This document shows positions 1 through 7,846 of a stretch of 20,754 bases of DNA, piece after piece; within the stretch, counting starts at the first letter, position 1; each line of letters starts with the position of its first letter. The notes below the pieces were generated by a model. It had not been told where the DNA came from, made no database searches, and saw nothing but the letters and a program-made list of their open reading frames with translations. The translations under genes and the position numbers were made by a program. Source of the DNA: CAYVBE01 sp964448935 (GTDB lineage Bacteria > Planctomycetota > Brocadiia > SM23-32). Location of the stretch: NCBI GenBank assembly GCA_964448935.1, contig CAYVBE010000056.1, forward strand, positions 1-20,754, in the 5' to 3' direction.

Positions 1-191
1 CTCATCAATGATGCACCGCTGCGCCAAAAGCCGCGCAGCATAATGTCGAAAGTCGTGTTTGAAACGGGTCAACTTGTACTGCGCCGCGCGCCCCCCGTCA
101 AGGCGGAGCGATGGCGCCAGCCCTTGAGAGGGGTGCGAGCGGCGCCTTATAATCTGTGGAAACCGATTATATCCCCGCAGCGGGGAAACAC
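1..191. other. 5' intergenic region upstream of the peptidase-accBC operon
   Basis: No convincing gene lies here. The right end holds the operon promoter described separately. On the minus strand, TTGACG (96-101) and TACAAG (73-78) are separated by exactly 17 bases, so a divergent promoter could serve a gene lying before position 1. A minus-strand frame opening with ATG near 43 runs off the window edge, but no Shine-Dalgarno sequence precedes it, so I do not call it. An open frame on the + strand starting at 43 overlaps the peptidase gene in another frame and has no family resemblance. Confidence 0.4.
124..153 (+). promoter_or_regulatory. Sigma-70-type promoter of the peptidase-accB-accC operon
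   Basis: TTGAGA (124-129) and a perfect TATAAT (148-153) are separated by 18 bases. The -35 box differs from consensus at one position. Transcription would begin near 160, which falls after the GTG at 156. That makes the GTG unusable as a start and supports the downstream ATG at 192. No other strong promoter is visible before the next three genes, so this one probably drives all four. Confidence 0.7.
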
Positions 192-1313
192 ATGGCGGAT
201 CATGGAAAACGACTGGCTGAATTCCGGCGCCGCATGGAGGTTTGCCGCCTGGAGGACTACTGGCTGCCCTCCACGCCGAACGTGCGCTACCTGTGCGGGT
301 TCACAGGCGAAGACAGCGGGCTGCTGGTGACCCCGGACCGCAGCATCCTGATCACCGACAGCCGCTACGTGGAGCAGGCGGAAGACGAGGCGCACGTGGA
401 CGAGGTGATCTGCCGTCACGGCCCGATGTCCGGCACCGTGGGCGGCCTGGTGGGGAGGCCGGCGGGGCGGCGCCTGGGGCTGACGGCGGCGAACCTGACC
501 CACGCGGAGTTCCGCGCACTCCGCAAAGCAGCGCCGGACGTGGATGTGCGGGCGCGTAAGCAGGGCATCGCCGAGCAGATGCGACAGCGCAAGGACGAAG
601 CCGAGGTCCGGGCCATCCGCCGGGCGCTGCGCGCGGCGGAGCAGGCGTTTGTGGCCACTTTGCGCGAGATCCGCCCGGGCGCCGTCGAGCGCGAGATCGC
701 CGCGCGGCTGGAATACGAGATGCGCATGGCCGGCGCGGAGGGCACGGCTTTCGAGACCATCAGCGCCGCGGATGCCCGCGCCAGCGTTCCCCACGCGCGG
801 ACGGGCGGGCAGGCCATCGCGGCCGGCGGAACCCTCCTGCTGGACTGGGGAGCGCGCCTGGACGGCTATTGCTGCGACTTGACACGCGTGGTATGCACGG
901 ATAGAATCGCGGAAACGTTCAGCGGGCTGATCGAGATCGTCATCGAGGCTCAGGAGGCGGTTCTCGAGAAGCTCAGACCGGGGAATACCTGCGGAGAGGC
1001 CGATGCGGCCGGTCGGGCCGTGATCGCCGGGGCCGGTTACGGCCGGTTTTTCGGGCACGGCATCGGACACGGAGTCGGCCTCTCGGTGCATGAGGCCCCG
1101 AGGGTGGGACCGGGCGTGGACAGCGTGCTGTTGCCCGGCATGGTAACCACCGTCGAGCCGGGCATTTACGTGCCGGGGAAAGTCGGCATAAGGATCGAGG
1201 AAATGGCGCTGATCACCCGGGACGAGCCGGAAGTGCTGACGTCGTTGCCGCGCAGGCCGCAGGACGTGGCCTCGCTGCGGGATACCGCCCTGTCGAAGCA
1301 AAACAAGGCTTGA
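192..1313 (+). CDS. Xaa-Pro aminopeptidase/dipeptidase, M24B metallopeptidase
   Basis: Cytoplasmic peptidase of 373 residues that removes N-terminal residues before proline or cleaves Xaa-Pro dipeptides. The short N-terminal creatinase-like domain covers about residues 1-120 and the pita-bread catalytic domain about 130-345. The five expected dinuclear metal ligands are visible: Asp218 (LLDWGA), Asp229 (CCDLTR), His293 (HGIGHG), Glu322 (TVEPG) and Glu336 (RIEE). His300 in SVHEAP is the extra conserved histidine. The length suits the short PepQ/YqhT-like group found beside efp and accBC. I chose ATG 192 because GGGGA lies 5 bases upstream; a GTG at 156 would add 12 residues but sits at the predicted transcription start. 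accB follows after 12 bases. Family is certain; the choice between aminopeptidase P and prolidase is not resolved. Confidence 0.93.
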   Translation: MADHGKRLAEFRRRMEVCRLEDYWLPSTPNVRYLCGFTGEDSGLLVTPDRSILITDSRYVEQAEDEAHVDEVICRHGPMSGTVGGLVGRPAGRRLGLTAANLTHAEFRALRKAAPDVDVRARKQGIAEQMRQRKDEAEVRAIRRALRAAEQAFVATLREIRPGAVEREIAARLEYEMRMAGAEGTAFETISAADARASVPHARTGGQAIAAGGTLLLDWGARLDGYCCDLTRVVCTDRIAETFSGLIEIVIEAQEAVLEKLRPGNTCGEADAAGRAVIAGAGYGRFFGHGIGHGVGLSVHEAPRVGPGVDSVLLPGMVTTVEPGIYVPGKVGIRIEEMALITRDEPEVLTSLPRRPQDVASLRDTALSKQNKA

Positions 1314-1325
1314 GGATACCACCAC

Positions 1326-1811
1326 ATGGAATCGGTGGAAAAGATTCGCGAACTCCTCCAGATCATGGCCGAGCATGACCTGGCAGAACTGGAGGTAGAG
1401 GAAGCCGACCTCCACATCAAGATACGCAAACAGGGCGCGCAGCAGCCGCAGTACGTGCCGACGCCCTTCAACCTGGGCCAGTTCCAGCATCCGCCGTGGC
1501 AGCAGCCCGCCCTGCAGAGCGGCGCAGAGATGGAAGAAGAAGGTACTGCCGGGCAGGAGGACAACCTGATCGAGGTTACCTCGCCCATGGTAGGCACCTT
1601 CTTCCGGTCGCCCAATCCGGGCGCCGAGGCCTACGTGGGAATCGGCACTGAGGTCGAGCCGGACACCGTGGTCTGCATTATCGAAGCCATGAAAGTGATG
1701 AACGAGATCAAGGCCGAGGCGGAGGGGACCGTGGCCGAGATACTGGTCGAGGATACCGAGCCCGTGGAGTACGGACAGGTCCTCTTCCTGCTGGAACCCA
1801 CCGAAGAGTAG
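1326..1811 (+). CDS. accB: Biotin carboxyl carrier protein of acetyl-CoA carboxylase
   Basis: This 161-residue protein carries the biotin that shuttles carboxyl groups between AccC and the carboxyltransferase in the first step of fatty acid synthesis. The N-terminus (residues 1-35) is the helical AccB-type region that contacts biotin carboxylase. Residues 36-80 form a flexible Gln/Pro/Glu-rich linker. Residues 81-159 are the biotinyl domain, with the EAMKVMNE motif placing the biotinylated lysine at Lys123. Length and layout match ordinary AccB. The gene starts 12 bases after the peptidase stop, with GAGGA overlapping that stop, and accC follows after 33 bases. The close spacing indicates one transcript. 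Confidence 0.97.
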   Translation: MESVEKIRELLQIMAEHDLAELEVEEADLHIKIRKQGAQQPQYVPTPFNLGQFQHPPWQQPALQSGAEMEEEGTAGQEDNLIEVTSPMVGTFFRSPNPGAEAYVGIGTEVEPDTVVCIIEAMKVMNEIKAEAEGTVAEILVEDTEPVEYGQVLFLLEPTEE

Positions 1812-1844
1812 ACGCCAAGAACCCTTTTTCGGTAGCCACGCGGC

Positions 1845-3197
1845 ATGTTCAGCCGAGCCCTCATAGCAAATCGGGGAGAGATCGCTCTCCGCATCCTGCG
1901 GGCGTGCAAGGAGATGGGTGTCGAGACCGTCCTGGTCTACTCCCGCTCCGATGCCGGGTCGCACTACCTGGAGCTGGCCGACGAGACCGTCTGCATCGGC
2001 GATGCCCCGGCCGGGGACAGCTACCTGAACATCCCCCGCATCATCAGCGCCGCCGAGATCACCAACGTGGACGCCGTCCACCCCGGCTACGGTTTCCTGG
2101 CCGAAGAGGATAACTTCGCGGAGATATGCGAGGAGTCCAACATCATCTTCATCGGCCCGCGCTCGGACGTAATGCGCAAGATGGGCAACAAGGTCGAGGC
2201 CCGCAAGATCGCGCAGGCCAACAAGGTACCCGTCATCCCCGGCAGCGACGGGCCACTGGAAGACGATGAGGATGCGTTGGAGCTGGCGCACAAGATCGGA
2301 TACCCCGTCATGATCAAGGCCGCCGCCGGCGGCGGCGGCAGAGGCATGAGGATCGCCCACAACGACATCAGCCTTAAGAATATGCTGTCCCTGGCCCGCT
2401 CAGAGGCGGACGCGGCGTTCAAGAACCCGGCGGTCTACATCGAGAAGGTCCTGGAGCACGCCCGGCACATCGAGGTGCAGATACTGGCCGACCAGCACGG
2501 CAACTGCATCCACCTGGGCGAGAGGGACTGTTCCATCCAGCGGCGGTTCCAGAAGTTGATCGAGGAGACCCCCAGCCCCGGCATTGACAGCGACCTGCGG
2601 GAGAAGGTCACCCGCGCAGCGGTCCGCATCGCCGAGGCCGTCGGATACACCAACGCGGGCACCGTGGAGTTCCTGGTGGACCGCAACGAAGATTTCTATT
2701 TCATCGAGATGAACGCCCGGCTGCAGGTGGAGCACCCGATCACCGAAGAGGTCACCGGGGTGGACCTGGTGAAGGAGCAGTTGCGGGTGGCGGCCGGGGA
2801 GGAGCTGACGCTCCAGCAGAAAAAACTGGAGTTCAAGGGCACCGCCATCGAGTGCCGCATCAACGCCGAAAACCCGGTAGACGACTTCCGCACCTCGCCC
2901 GGCACCATCAACCTGTTCGTCCCGCCCGGCGGCCCGGGCATCCGCGTGGACACCCATGTCTACAGCGGCTACGAGGTCAAGCCGCACTACGACTCCATGA
3001 TCGCCAAACTCATCGTCCACCAGCCGACCCGGCAGGAGGCCCTGGCCTGCCTGCGCAGGGCGCTGGGCGAGTTCATAGTCGAGGGCATCCACACCACGAT
3101 TCCCTTTTACCGCGACCTGATCCAGCACAGCGGCTACGTGAGCGGAGAATTCCACGTACGGTTCGTCGAGGAACTGCTCGAATCCGGCTCCATGTGA
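1845..3197 (+). CDS. accC: Biotin carboxylase subunit of acetyl-CoA carboxylase
   Basis: ATP-dependent carboxylation of the biotin on AccB using bicarbonate. At 450 residues it is the standard length for a stand-alone AccC. The N-terminal pre-ATP-grasp fold opens with the typical LIANRGEIALR. The glycine-rich ATP loop AAAGGGGRGM covers 159-168. Residues equivalent to the E. coli catalytic set are in place: Lys116, Lys158, Glu275, Glu288, Asn290, Arg292 and Arg338. The biotin carboxylase C-terminal domain runs from about 335 to 440. No clear Shine-Dalgarno sequence precedes ATG 1845 (only GCGGC next to it), so translation may depend on coupling to accB. Its stop overlaps the proposed GTG start of the next gene. 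The carboxyltransferase genes accA and accD are not in the window. Confidence 0.97.
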   Translation: MFSRALIANRGEIALRILRACKEMGVETVLVYSRSDAGSHYLELADETVCIGDAPAGDSYLNIPRIISAAEITNVDAVHPGYGFLAEEDNFAEICEESNIIFIGPRSDVMRKMGNKVEARKIAQANKVPVIPGSDGPLEDDEDALELAHKIGYPVMIKAAAGGGGRGMRIAHNDISLKNMLSLARSEADAAFKNPAVYIEKVLEHARHIEVQILADQHGNCIHLGERDCSIQRRFQKLIEETPSPGIDSDLREKVTRAAVRIAEAVGYTNAGTVEFLVDRNEDFYFIEMNARLQVEHPITEEVTGVDLVKEQLRVAAGEELTLQQKKLEFKGTAIECRINAENPVDDFRTSPGTINLFVPPGGPGIRVDTHVYSGYEVKPHYDSMIAKLIVHQPTRQEALACLRRALGEFIVEGIHTTIPFYRDLIQHSGYVSGEFHVRFVEELLESGSM

Positions 3198-4264
3198 GTC
3201 CGGCGCGCCACCCACCAATGGGCCATATCCTGCCACCGGCACTGCCCCACCGGCTCCCCCCCGGCCGGAGTATCGGCATCACCACTACGGTCCCGATCGA
3301 GGTCCTCCTCGCCGCCGACCTGGCGCCCGTGGACCTCAACAACGTGTTCATCACCTCCGACGACCCGCGCGAGCTCGCCGCGGAGGCCGAGAAGGCCGGT
3401 TTCCCGCGCACCTGCTGCTGCTGGACAAAGGGCCTCTACGGGGCCGTGCACCGCAGCGGGGTGGAGCGCGTGATGGGCGTGGTGCGCGGCGATTGCAGCA
3501 ACGCCGCCGCCCTGCTGGAAGTGCTCCGGAGCGAGGGGGTTGAGTGCCTGACCTTCGACTATCCTGCCGAGCCCGACCCGGACGCCGTGCAGCACGCCCT
3601 GGAAGACCTGGCGGAGCGGCTGGACGCCGACCTGGGGCGCGCGGAGCGGATACGCCGGAACCTGGCGCCGATCCGGGAGATCGCGCACCAGATAGACCGA
3701 CTCTCCTGGATGCAGGGGACCGTCCACGGGTTGGAAAACCACCTGTGGCTGGTAAGCGCCAGCGACTTCTGCGCCGATCCCGCGCGCTACCGGAGGGCCG
3801 CCCAGGAATTCTTGAACGCCGTGGGCCGGCGCGCACCCATCGGTCACGACCTCCGGCTCGGTCTCTGCGGGGTTCCGCCCATCATCCCGGAACTCTACGA
3901 CTTCCTGGAGTCGCAGGGCGCCCTGGTGGCCTACAACGAGACGCAGCGGCAGTTCGCCATGCCCGCCGGCGGCGGGTCGCTGGCCGAGCAGTACACGCGC
4001 TACACGTATCCCTACAGCGTCTTCGGGCGCATTGGCGACATCCGCACGGAATGCGAGCGGCGAGGCCTCGACGGCCTCATTCATTACGTGCAGAGCTTCT
4101 GCCACCGCCGCATCGAGGACCGCATCATCCGCCGGCGGCTCTCCGTCCCCATCCTCACGCTGGAAGCCGACCGTCCCGGCCCCCTGGACGGCCAGTTGCG
4201 CACACGGCTGGAGGCATTCGTCCAGATGCTGCGCGCCCGCAAGAGCGGCCGCCGGATTCTGTGA
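3194..4264 (+). CDS. 2-hydroxyacyl-CoA dehydratase subunit D-like (HgdB/FldC family) iron-sulfur protein
   Basis: Homologue of the smaller iron-sulfur subunit of 2-hydroxyacyl-CoA dehydratases (COG1775 type), 356 residues. The family signs are the opening fold at about 25-55 (GITTTVPIEVLLAADLAPV), where others have a similar eligibility-for-funding-like 'PxEllhAaGllPvrl' run, and the C-terminal block at 293-350 (LIHYVQSFCHRR ... QLRTRLEAFVQML), a good match to the end of HgdB/FldC proteins. Three spaced cysteine sites fit cluster ligation: one of Cys74-76 (TCCCW), Cys101 (GDCSN) and Cys303 (SFCHRR). GTG 3194 overlaps the accC stop by 4 bases; ATG 3218 is an alternative start, and neither has a good ribosome binding site. 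The partner subunit and the ATP-dependent activator (HgdC) are both missing from the window. Family is well supported, but the substrate and its link to AccBC are unknown. Confidence 0.8.
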   Translation: MSPARHPPMGHILPPALPHRLPPGRSIGITTTVPIEVLLAADLAPVDLNNVFITSDDPRELAAEAEKAGFPRTCCCWTKGLYGAVHRSGVERVMGVVRGDCSNAAALLEVLRSEGVECLTFDYPAEPDPDAVQHALEDLAERLDADLGRAERIRRNLAPIREIAHQIDRLSWMQGTVHGLENHLWLVSASDFCADPARYRRAAQEFLNAVGRRAPIGHDLRLGLCGVPPIIPELYDFLESQGALVAYNETQRQFAMPAGGGSLAEQYTRYTYPYSVFGRIGDIRTECERRGLDGLIHYVQSFCHRRIEDRIIRRRLSVPILTLEADRPGPLDGQLRTRLEAFVQMLRARKSGRRIL

Positions 4265-4283
4265 TCTCTCCGGAACAACAGAG

Positions 4284-6353
4284 TCACCGGGTTTTCCGGG
4301 CACGCCGCAGCCACCTGAGGGCCCCGTCCGTTCGCCGCCAGGCTGTCATCGTGGATGCTCCGCAGAAATGCGCTTCGTGCCTGTCCCCCGGGCTGTAATA
4401 GCCTGTGGGCGTCGGGGGATCGGATTCTCCCAGCAGGTACTCCGGCACGTACGGATTCGTCTCCTGCGCTTCGCGCAGCAGTCGGCGGGCTTCCTCCGTG
4501 TCCCCGCTTTCTCGGAAGGCGAGCAGCGCGCGGCAGTATGCCCAGACGGCGCCGATATCCTCCTCGTACTCCGCCAGCAGCTCGCGCGCATCTTCGTCCC
4601 GATCGAGCGCGATCAGCAACGGCAGCAGGCAGTCGCGGACGCCCTGGTTATCGTTGGGATTCAGGCGCAGCAACTCCCCGTAGTGTTCTGCCGCCTCCTC
4701 CTCACGATCGAGCACCTCCAGGCACTGCCCTACGCCGAACAGTGCGCGCATGAAGGGGCGGGTGTGCTGAAGCCCCCAGAAGTAGCCGACATCTTCGCGG
4801 AACGTACGCTCGCCCAGTACTGTGCGACCGGCCTCGACCCCCTTTCGGTACAGTTCCAGGCTTTCCTCGGTATCGGTCGTCATCTCTCCCAGCAGGACGT
4901 AGGCGTCGGCGCAATGGGGGCTGATCTCGATTGCCTCGCGGGCCAGCTTCCGGCGCCGTCGCCCCCTGCACTCAAACGCCTCATAGCACAGTTCCTGAGC
5001 CTCACGGAGTGCCTCCCGGTCCACGGCACCGCCGTCCTCTGCCTCATCTGGCCCGAGGAGTTCGCCGATCCCCGCCAGAGTGCGTTCCATGGTGCGCCTG
5101 TCGGGCAAACCGCCGTGCTGGAAGGCCTCTCTGCCGGCAGACTCCCGCGTCATGAGGGGCAGCGCCAGCTCGTAGGTAACCGGACCGTCGAAGGTTTCCA
5201 CCTCCTTCGCCCACTCGGCGGCGTCCAGTTCCTCCGGCGTGCTCGCCGCCAGGGCCCGCAACAGGCCTTCCAGGAAAGCCGTTCTGCCGGCGTCCGGCCG
5301 GAGGGTCCGTCCTTCCTCCGTCACCTGCTCCACGAGGGGGTAGGCGTCGGCATTCGCCAGTGGAAGATCGTGTTCCTCCCACAGATGAAGGTCTTCGGCG
5401 TATATGCCGCCGTACTCCTCGAAACTCAGCACCCACAGCGGGCCCGGTTCCTCGGAGTCCTCCTCGCCGGGCAGCCGCCCCTTCTGCTGGTTCCAGAACC
5501 GGTCCTCTTCGGAGTAGAACCCGAGTCCCCGGACAGGCCCGCTGTTGCCCAGCACGACGGCGTACGCCATTCCCGGGCGGGGGTCGGGGTTTTGGACCTC
5601 GATCAGGTCGTCCCCCGTCAGTTCCGTCCACGGGGCGGCCTCGTAGAACTGCCGCGCCGCCTGCGCGAAGGCACGCAGCCGGTCCACACTCATCCCCTCC
5701 CCCTCAAGAAGCCCGGGCACAACCAGGTGGGGAGGGATACCGGCCTCGTCTCCCAGCAGTTCCTCCAGCTCGTCCTCGTCAAGGCCCAGCGCCCCGGCGG
5801 GCACAATGTACTCGAATCCGTCCTCGCCCACGTTCAGCCTGAGCTGCTCCAGGATGAACTCGATATCGTCGTCCGGGCCGGCCACGTAAAGGGGTTTTCC
5901 GTCCTGGCCGAACTCCACGTCGTCTCGGAACGGCAGGGCGCTCTTCTGCTCCAGCACGTGGCGGGACAGCCGGAAGTCGTCCTGCGGGCGGAATCCGAGC
6001 TTCGTGGCGTAGTCAATGGCCCCGTAGACGATCGTGTGGGCCAGTTCCAGAGGGCACGGAACGCAATTCTCCAGGCTCTGCATGCCACCCACCAGTTCTT
6101 CTTCGTACTCCCCGAGCGGCATGTCGGCGTTGCAGAAAGTATCCTTCAGGCCCAGACACCCCGTGTCCACCAGATAGACGGCGAAGAGTACGTTGCCGTC
6201 CGGCTGCCTGCGGGAAAGCAGGATGTGCGCAAGTCCGCTCTCGCGCCACGTTTCGTTGATCAAGCACTCATGGACGGGCAGCCTTCGCGCCCGGCGGATT
6301 TTCTTCTTTTTGCTCCATCGGGGACTCCATCCTCCCTTGCTCTTACGAGCCAT
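4284..6353 (-). CDS. ST7-like TPR protein with two uncharacterised N-terminal domains
   Basis: A 689-residue cytoplasmic protein with no signal peptide or membrane segment. It begins with a basic tail (residues 2-24, with KKKK and RRARR). Residues 27-185 form a compact domain centred on LVDTGCLGLKDTF and AHTIVYGAIDYATKLGF, a pattern I recall from hypothetical proteins of many bacteria. Residues 220-330 form a second domain (FAQAARQFYEAAPW ... YAVVLGN). Residues 450-685 are TPR-like helices resembling the eukaryotic ST7 family, including AIEISPHCADAYVLLGE, LRLNPNDNQGVR and WAYCRALLAFRESGD. Overall composition is very acidic. The ATG has GGGAGGT 8 bases upstream. It lies 23 bases after the UroD-like gene and is probably co-transcribed with it. 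Its stop is 19 bases from the convergent dehydratase-like gene. Probably a scaffold or interaction protein; no catalytic residues are evident. Confidence 0.75.
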   Translation of the reverse strand: MARKSKGGWSPRWSKKKKIRRARRLPVHECLINETWRESGLAHILLSRRQPDGNVLFAVYLVDTGCLGLKDTFCNADMPLGEYEEELVGGMQSLENCVPCPLELAHTIVYGAIDYATKLGFRPQDDFRLSRHVLEQKSALPFRDDVEFGQDGKPLYVAGPDDDIEFILEQLRLNVGEDGFEYIVPAGALGLDEDELEELLGDEAGIPPHLVVPGLLEGEGMSVDRLRAFAQAARQFYEAAPWTELTGDDLIEVQNPDPRPGMAYAVVLGNSGPVRGLGFYSEEDRFWNQQKGRLPGEEDSEEPGPLWVLSFEEYGGIYAEDLHLWEEHDLPLANADAYPLVEQVTEEGRTLRPDAGRTAFLEGLLRALAASTPEELDAAEWAKEVETFDGPVTYELALPLMTRESAGREAFQHGGLPDRRTMERTLAGIGELLGPDEAEDGGAVDREALREAQELCYEAFECRGRRRRKLAREAIEISPHCADAYVLLGEMTTDTEESLELYRKGVEAGRTVLGERTFREDVGYFWGLQHTRPFMRALFGVGQCLEVLDREEEAAEHYGELLRLNPNDNQGVRDCLLPLLIALDRDEDARELLAEYEEDIGAVWAYCRALLAFRESGDTEEARRLLREAQETNPYVPEYLLGESDPPTPTGYYSPGDRHEAHFCGASTMTAWRRTDGALRWLRRARKTR

Positions 6354-6376
6354 GCTTCTCGACCTCCCTGTGCCGG

Positions 6377-7537
6377 CTACTGCTGCAGCGGCTCGATCCG
6401 GGCCACCTCGTCGTCGCGCCAGCCAAGCATCGCCAGCTTGTTCCTGATGTAATACTTGTAGTTCTCGTAGCTGACCGTCTGCGGTATGCGGTGGTCGCCG
6501 TGGGGGATAAAACCGCCGTCCTCCACCACGTGCTCCACGCGGCGCAGCTCGGCCAGTATCTCCTTCTTCCCCTCCGCCAGCACGTGCTTGTTCAGGCCGC
6601 CGCACAGCAGTATCCGGTGCCCCCACCGCTTGCGGTATTTCACGGGATCGCTGCCGGGGAAGACCTCCAGCGGGAACATGCAGTTCAGCCCGCTTTCCAG
6701 CCATATCGGGATAAGCTCCGTGACGTCCCCGTCGCAGTCGGTCCAGATGACGGTGCAGCCGTGCTCGCGCAGCAGGTCGCAGACGCGCTTCAGGCGGGGG
6801 CCCACGATCTCGCGGAACATCTGCGGGCTGATCATCGGGCCGCTACGGAAGCAGATGTCCTCCCACCCGGCCGCGAAGTCAATCTCGATGTGCTTCGCCG
6901 CCTCCTCGATCTGGCGGTAGTACACCTGCGTCAGGGTCTCCACGATGTCCTCGATCAGCTCCCGGTCGTCGTAGAGCATCATGGAGATGTTCTCGAAACC
7001 GATCCAATCGCGCGGCACCCCGAAGTAGGACCCCAGGCCGGTTCCGACCGGCAGGTCGCTGCGGAGCAGTTTCCTGCCGAGTTCCCGGTAATCCGTCTCG
7101 AACCTGCGTGGGTCGTCCGGGTCCAGGCGCTCTTTGAACCGCTGCCAGTCGTCCCGTCCCTCGATGGGCATCTTCTCGAAGTGGGGTATCGTGCGCACGC
7201 CGGTGGTCTTCTCGCGCTGGATCGTTCCGTCGGGCAGCCGCACCCGACGCCAGTCTTCTCCTTCCTCCAAAACTTCCCACTGCCCTTCAAAGGGAGGTAT
7301 CAAACCGCTCTTGAAAGGCACGTGCTCCACGGGGTCCACGCCGAAGTAGTGCTCGATCTCCCAGTGGGTGTTGTACTCCTCGGGCAGGCCCTCCTCGTGC
7401 CACCGCTCAATCGTCTCGGGCAGGTATCCGAATTCCCAGTGCGGCACGCGGTCCACGGACTGGAAGTGCATCGTGCGGCGGAACCGCTCCCGGTGCGTCA
7501 TCTCGCCCATCTGCCGGTCAATGATGCTCTCGCCCAT
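6377..7537 (-). CDS. Uroporphyrinogen decarboxylase-family (UroD/MtaA-like) protein
   Basis: TIM-barrel protein of 386 residues in the UroD superfamily, which contains HemE and the cobamide-dependent methyltransferases MtaA/MtbA. The family shows in RERFRRTMHFQSVDRVPHWE (residues 16-35), VIWTDCDGD (263-271), ILLCGGLNKHVLAEGK (309-324) and GFIPHGDHRIP (342-352). The arginine-rich N-terminal RQAGR signature of true HemE is replaced by HWEFGY, so heme synthesis is unlikely. Cys268 and Cys312 could bind a metal as in methylcobamide:CoM methyltransferases, but the usual HxC motif is not intact. Such proteins are abundant in Lentisphaerota, Planctomycetota and related phyla and mostly lack known substrates. 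AGGAG lies about 7 bases before the ATG, and the gene leads a two-gene operon. Family is certain; the reaction is not known. Confidence 0.85.
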   Translation of the reverse strand: MGESIIDRQMGEMTHRERFRRTMHFQSVDRVPHWEFGYLPETIERWHEEGLPEEYNTHWEIEHYFGVDPVEHVPFKSGLIPPFEGQWEVLEEGEDWRRVRLPDGTIQREKTTGVRTIPHFEKMPIEGRDDWQRFKERLDPDDPRRFETDYRELGRKLLRSDLPVGTGLGSYFGVPRDWIGFENISMMLYDDRELIEDIVETLTQVYYRQIEEAAKHIEIDFAAGWEDICFRSGPMISPQMFREIVGPRLKRVCDLLREHGCTVIWTDCDGDVTELIPIWLESGLNCMFPLEVFPGSDPVKYRKRWGHRILLCGGLNKHVLAEGKKEILAELRRVEHVVEDGGFIPHGDHRIPQTVSYENYKYYIRNKLAMLGWRDDEVARIEPLQQ

Positions 7538-7582
7538 CCTGCGCTCCTGTCACCTGTTCAGGTTCTCCTCCAACAACCGGCC

Positions 7583-7610
7583 TTTATACACCACGCGGCG
7601 GACAGTGCAA
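7583..7610 (-). promoter_or_regulatory. Promoter of the UroD-like/ST7-like operon
   Basis: Read on the minus strand, TTGCAC (7610-7605) and TATAAA (7588-7583) are 16 bases apart. Transcription would start near 7576, giving a leader of about 40 bases before the ATG at 7537. The -10 box matches consensus at five of six positions. Confidence 0.55.
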
Positions 7611-7678
7611 GGGCGCGGTCCCTCGTACCCGTGAACGCCCAGCGTCGCCCGCACGAATATGTTACTCAGTAAGGTTTG

Positions 7679-7697
7679 CCGGAACAACATCTTCCGG
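7679..7697. promoter_or_regulatory. Perfect inverted repeat, possible operator
   Basis: CCGGAA, seven bases, then TTCCGG: a perfect 19-base dyad whose half-sites are spaced to lie on one face of the helix. It sits between the two divergent promoters, upstream of both transcription starts. It could also fold as a six-pair hairpin ahead of a T-rich run on the + strand, but no known gene ends there, so an operator is more likely than a terminator. The binding protein is unknown and no regulator is encoded nearby. Confidence 0.3.
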
Positions 7698-7777
7698 TGG
7701 TTTTGTGCGTTTTTGGCCCCTGCTTGCTTTGGACGCTTCCTTTGGGACGGCCGAGTGGCCGGGCACGGACGACGGCC

Positions 7778-7806
7778 TTGATTGTCGCGCGTTTTCGGGG
7801 TAGTCT
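7778..7806 (+). promoter_or_regulatory. Possible promoter of the first sulfatase gene
   Basis: TTGATT (7778-7783) and TAGTCT (7801-7806) are separated by 17 bases, with the ATG about 40 bases further on. The -10 box is weak, but the TAnnnT form with exact 17-base spacing also appears upstream of the second sulfatase. Confidence 0.35.
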
Positions 7807-7846
7807 TCCCGTGGAGCGACCGCGCGTTTTTTCAGGGAGACCAGGC

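Larger units (their letters stand above)
7538..7846. other. Divergent intergenic region with two promoters and inverted repeats
   Basis: This 309-base gap separates the minus-strand UroD-like operon from the plus-strand sulfatase. It holds a promoter for each direction, described separately. Between them lie an 11-base palindrome TTACTCAGTAA (7662-7672) and a perfect dyad CCGGAA-N7-TTCCGG (7679-7697), followed by a T-rich stretch. A smaller hairpin, CGGCC-GAGT-GGCCG, lies at about 7748-7761. The dyads could be operators. I see no small gene; the sulfatase frame stays open upstream of its ATG but that part resembles no sulfatase. Confidence 0.5.

Noticed and set aside
147..2360. Long minus-strand open frame over the peptidase, accB and accC genes
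   Set aside because: It lies antisense to three genes of certain identity; it is a composition artefact.
4285..4300. Hairpin CCGG-GTTTT-CCGG as a terminator between the convergent genes
   Set aside because: The stem is four pairs long, lies inside the end of the ST7-like coding region and is not followed by a T run.
4032..6452. An 806-codon plus-strand open frame across the ST7-like gene
   Set aside because: It runs through the end of the dehydratase-like gene and antisense to the ST7-like gene, has no ribosome binding site and no recognisable domain.
6377..7537. Identity as uroporphyrinogen decarboxylase hemE
   Set aside because: The N-terminal RQAGR substrate-binding motif of HemE is replaced by HWEFGY and the C-terminal part matches the methyltransferase-like branch of the superfamily.
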